From Candidatus Gastranaerophilales bacterium (lineage in GTDB: Bacteria > Cyanobacteriota > Vampirovibrionia > Gastranaerophilales > Gastranaerophilaceae): a stretch of DNA of 64,000 nt. Positions 61,477-64,000 of the stretch are shown in pieces; the first letter of the stretch is position 1; every line of letters starts with the position of its first letter. The notes below the pieces were generated by a model. That model saw only the letters and a list, made by a program, of their open reading frames with translations. It was not told where the DNA came from and made no database searches. The stretch is from NCBI GenBank assembly GCA_017560095.1, contig JAFYOU010000039.1:47032-111031 (forward strand), written 5' to 3'. A program made the position numbers and the translations under genes.

Positions 61477-61746
61477 TTAACTTAAAACTTGTAATGTTTT
61501 AATAGAAGATTTTTCCCCGTTAAGTATTACTATTCTAGACTTTGGCACATCCAATATATCAGATAAATATTCAATAATTGCCTTATTTGCTTTACCTTCT
61601 ACAGCTCTAGCTGTAATTTTTATTTTGATAAATTCTTCACAAAAATCGATCAAATTAACTTTAGAATTTGCCACAACCTTGATTTTAAACTTATATCCAT
61701 CATTATTTTTAATCAATTCTATCAATTCATTGATATTTTTAGGCAT
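61477..61746 (-). CDS. DUF167/YggU family protein
   Basis: An 89-residue protein of the small YggU family. The recognisable core is the approximately 30-residue KIKITARAVEGKANKAIIEYLSDIL, followed by LDVPKSRIVILNGEKSSIKTLQV (the family ends in a similar G-x-x-S-R-x-K motif). Its function is unknown. It lies alone, 90 bases from the GGDEF/HD-GYP gene, and is divergent from the relA/spoT-type gene across a 90-base gap. Confidence 0.88.
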   Translation of the reverse strand: MPKNINELIELIKNNDGYKFKIKVVANSKVNLIDFCEEFIKIKITARAVEGKANKAIIEYLSDILDVPKSRIVILNGEKSSIKTLQVLS

Positions 61747-61836
61747 ATATTTACCAATATTTTTCTAAAATACAACATATAATATACCCCAAAAATACAA
61801 TAATATGTATAATATTAATTATAATTTTGGTGAATT

Positions 61837-64000
61837 ATGACATATCAAAAAAAATTTGAAGAAATTAAAGAAGAGTTATACAAGCAAAAAAGAAAAGCCT
61901 CTGACGTAGAAAATATAGAGGCAGCATATTGCTGGGCACGCGATTTACATGAAGGCCAGTTTAGGATTTCACAAGAGCCATATATTGTACATCCTTTAGA
62001 AGTTGCAAGAATTCTTGTTGACTTAAAGTTTGACAAAAACACTATTATAGCCTCCTTTTTACATGACATTCTCGAAGACACAGATACAACCGCTGACGAA
62101 ATGAAAAAACGTTTTGGTGAAGATGTCCTAAATCTTGTTCAGGGTGTTACAAAATTGAGTAAATATCAATTTAAATCAAAAGAAGAGAGACAAGCCGAAA
62201 ATTTTAGACGCATGATTATTGCAATGGCGCAAGATATAAGAGTTGTTGTGTTAAAATTAGCTGACAGATTACACAATATGCGGACTCTATCTTTTATGGC
62301 AACTGCCAAACAAAAGAAAATAGCTCAAGAAACAATGGATATTTTTGCTCCACTCGCCAATCGCCTTGGTATGGGTAAAATTAAGGCAGAACTAGAAGAT
62401 TTATCATTAAGATATTTATATCCAGAAAAATACTACGAAATTGCAAAACTTGTAGCTGAAACAAAAGCCATGAGAGATTCTACAGTTAATGCTTTAATTG
62501 ACACAATCTCAAAAGAACTAGAAAAATCAAAACTAAAAGCGACTATAAAAGGAAGAGCAAAACATTATTTTTCAATTTACAATAAAATGAAACGCCTAAA
62601 TGTAACTTTTGACCAACTTTACGATGTTACAGCAGTTAGAGTTATTGTTAAAGACGAAAAAGAATGTTATCAAGTATTGGGCATAATTCACCAATTATTC
62701 AAACCAATTCCAGGTAGATTTAAAGACTATATTGCAATGCCAAAAGGCAATATGTACCGCTCATTGCATACATCAGTTATAGGCACTAAAAATAAGCCTG
62801 TAGAAATTCAAATCAGAACCCAAGAAATGCACGAAATTGCAGAATATGGGGTTGCAGCACACTGGAGATATAAAGAATCAGGTTCAATTAAAGCAAATAA
62901 TAAACAAGATGTTCAATTTTCTTGGATGAGAAAAGTGATGGAGCTCAATAACGAATCAACAACTACGCAAGATTTTGTTGAGAGCGTAAAATTAGATATT
63001 TTTAATGACCAAATTTTTGCTTTTACTCCAAATGGAGACGTTTTTGATTTACCACAAAATTCAACACCCGTTGATTTTGCATACAGAATTCACACAGAAG
63101 TTGGACACAAAACCGTTGGCGCATTAATTAATGGCAGAATTGCACAGCTTGATACAAAATTAAAAAATGGCGATATTGTCGAAATTTTAACTTCCAAGCA
63201 ATACATGCCAAAAATAGATTGGTTAAATTTTGTTGTAACAAAAAATGCAAATTCAAAAATTCGTCAATGGTTTAAAAAATTCAACAGAGAAGATAATATC
63301 CAAATTGGAAAAACAAACCTTGAAATCGAATTAACAAAAGCTTGTTTTGAGGAATATCTAAAGATAGGCTTAATTGATAAAGCCGCAAAAGAAATGAACT
63401 ACAAAGGTTCCGAAGATTTATTCGCAGCGTTAGGCTATGGCGAAACAACCGTACATAAAGTATTAAATGTTCTTAAAAAATATGAACCAGAAAAACCAAT
63501 AGAAGAAATTAAAATCCAAGCGCCAAAGAAAAACAAAAGCAAGAAAAACGATATTATTGGGCTTGAAGGTTTATTATGGTCGCTAGCTAAATGTTGTTCT
63601 CCAATTCCTGGCGAACCAATTATAGGTGTGATCACTCGCTCAAAGGGCGTAAGTGTGCATAGGCTAGATTGCAAATGTTTATATAATATAGAGCCTGAGA
63701 GAATGATGGATATAAGCTGGGCACAAACTGGTACAAAAACAAGTTATATTGCTCATATTAGAATTGAATGTCAAGATAGAGTTGGCATGCTCAGAGATGT
63801 AATTATGAAAACCGGCGATTTGGGCATAAATATAATATATTCAAACACATACTTAAAAGGCAGAAAATTTGGTATAATAGATTTAGGAATAGAGCTGGAT
63901 AACATCGAAACTCTTAAAAAAGTTGTTTTAGGAATCCAATCAATACCAGATGTATGTTCAGTTAGAAGACTGCAACAAAAAGAAAATCTAAACCAAACCA
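61837..64000 (+). CDS. Bifunctional (p)ppGpp synthetase/hydrolase (RelA/SpoT), 3' partial
   Basis: Runs off the end of the window with no stop after 721 codons. All domains of a long RSH protein are seen: HD hydrolase at about 45-190 (YIVHPLEVARILVDL, SFLHDILEDT, LKLADRLHNMRTL), synthetase at about 235-360 (YDVTAVRVIVKDEKECYQVLG, IPGRFKDYIAMPKGNMYRSLH, IQIRTQEMHEIAEYGVAAHW), TGS at about 390-450 (FAFTPNGDVFDLPQNSTPVDFAY), and an ACT domain at the end. Because both HD and synthetase residues look complete, it is probably bifunctional Rel rather than RelA or SpoT only. The ATG at 61837 is preceded by a poor ribosome site (GGTGAATT). It is the likely stringent-response regulator. Confidence 0.95.
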   Translation, partial: MTYQKKFEEIKEELYKQKRKASDVENIEAAYCWARDLHEGQFRISQEPYIVHPLEVARILVDLKFDKNTIIASFLHDILEDTDTTADEMKKRFGEDVLNLVQGVTKLSKYQFKSKEERQAENFRRMIIAMAQDIRVVVLKLADRLHNMRTLSFMATAKQKKIAQETMDIFAPLANRLGMGKIKAELEDLSLRYLYPEKYYEIAKLVAETKAMRDSTVNALIDTISKELEKSKLKATIKGRAKHYFSIYNKMKRLNVTFDQLYDVTAVRVIVKDEKECYQVLGIIHQLFKPIPGRFKDYIAMPKGNMYRSLHTSVIGTKNKPVEIQIRTQEMHEIAEYGVAAHWRYKESGSIKANNKQDVQFSWMRKVMELNNESTTTQDFVESVKLDIFNDQIFAFTPNGDVFDLPQNSTPVDFAYRIHTEVGHKTVGALINGRIAQLDTKLKNGDIVEILTSKQYMPKIDWLNFVVTKNANSKIRQWFKKFNREDNIQIGKTNLEIELTKACFEEYLKIGLIDKAAKEMNYKGSEDLFAALGYGETTVHKVLNVLKKYEPEKPIEEIKIQAPKKNKSKKNDIIGLEGLLWSLAKCCSPIPGEPIIGVITRSKGVSVHRLDCKCLYNIEPERMMDISWAQTGTKTSYIAHIRIECQDRVGMLRDVIMKTGDLGINIIYSNTYLKGRKFGIIDLGIELDNIETLKKVVLGIQSIPDVCSVRRLQQKENLNQT

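Overview
The window reads as a piece of a strongly AT-rich Gram-negative chromosome with short intergenic gaps and long co-directional gene runs. The best guess for the host is a non-photosynthetic member of the cyanobacterial phylum, in the Melainabacteria/Vampirovibrionia group (gut Gastranaerophilales-like). That is inference. It rests on a Tic20-like membrane protein (43545-43946), a two-membrane envelope (secretin, TpsB-type outer-membrane pore, TpsA adhesin), the style of the pseudopilin, and several large lineage-type proteins with an N-terminal [S/A]FG[G/A] motif. No transposase, prophage, CRISPR array, rRNA or tRNA gene was recognised.

Layout. 1-3.3 kb: the 3' end of an oligopeptide ABC ATPase, maf, and the rpsB-tsf operon on the minus strand. 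3.3-6.6 kb: a DtxR/MntR-type metal regulator under an operator-overlapped promoter, co-transcribed with an unknown membrane protein, then an unknown 187-residue protein and obgE. 6.6-13.4 kb: a type IV pilus/type II secretion operon (PilP/GspC-like protein, secretin, PilB, PilC). 13.4-19.7 kb: a frameshifted ORF remnant, then a divergent two-partner secretion pair (TpsB on minus, a 1197-residue TpsA on plus). 19.9-22.8 kb: minus-strand operon of HEAT protein, queC, DUF366-like and SPOR proteins. 22.9-25.9 kb: dnaG-rpoD. 26.0-31.8 kb: a secreted-type unknown on minus, then a gmk-coaBC-nif3-aroC-aroK-aroB operon. 31.7-35.9 kb: a TPR protein on minus, then a small unit of a 41-residue protein, a 403-residue protein and SpmA/SpmB.

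35.9-45.2 kb is minus strand: a pseudopilin, then a ten-gene run whose transcription order is Cys-rich small protein, TPR, Tic20-like, FliO, NeuB-like, HAD phosphatase, TPR, lysC, tilS, hpt. 45.2-48.7 kb: glutathione-synthetase-like ATP-grasp, a 629-residue membrane protein and a small exported protein. 48.7-50.3 kb: leuD-leuB on minus. 50.4-57.5 kb: a winged-helix protein, rpmF-plsX-fabD-fabG, an ankyrin protein, aspS and a glycosyltransferase. 57.5-61.7 kb: a 687-residue unknown, a GGDEF/HD-GYP protein and a DUF167 protein on minus. 61.8-64.0 kb: a relA/spoT-type gene running off the end.

Most of the window is housekeeping: translation (rpsB, tsf, rpmF, aspS, tilS, obgE), replication and transcription (dnaG, rpoD), shikimate, leucine, aspartate and fatty-acid synthesis. 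The accessory interest lies in surface functions (TPS adhesin, pili, a nonulosonate-type synthase), in unknown lineage proteins, and in a few unusual DNA signals: a near-perfect metal-regulator operator, a 16-bp palindrome at a promoter, a dnaX-like A_AAA_AAG site in a broken gene, and a short peptide upstream of the adhesin gene.
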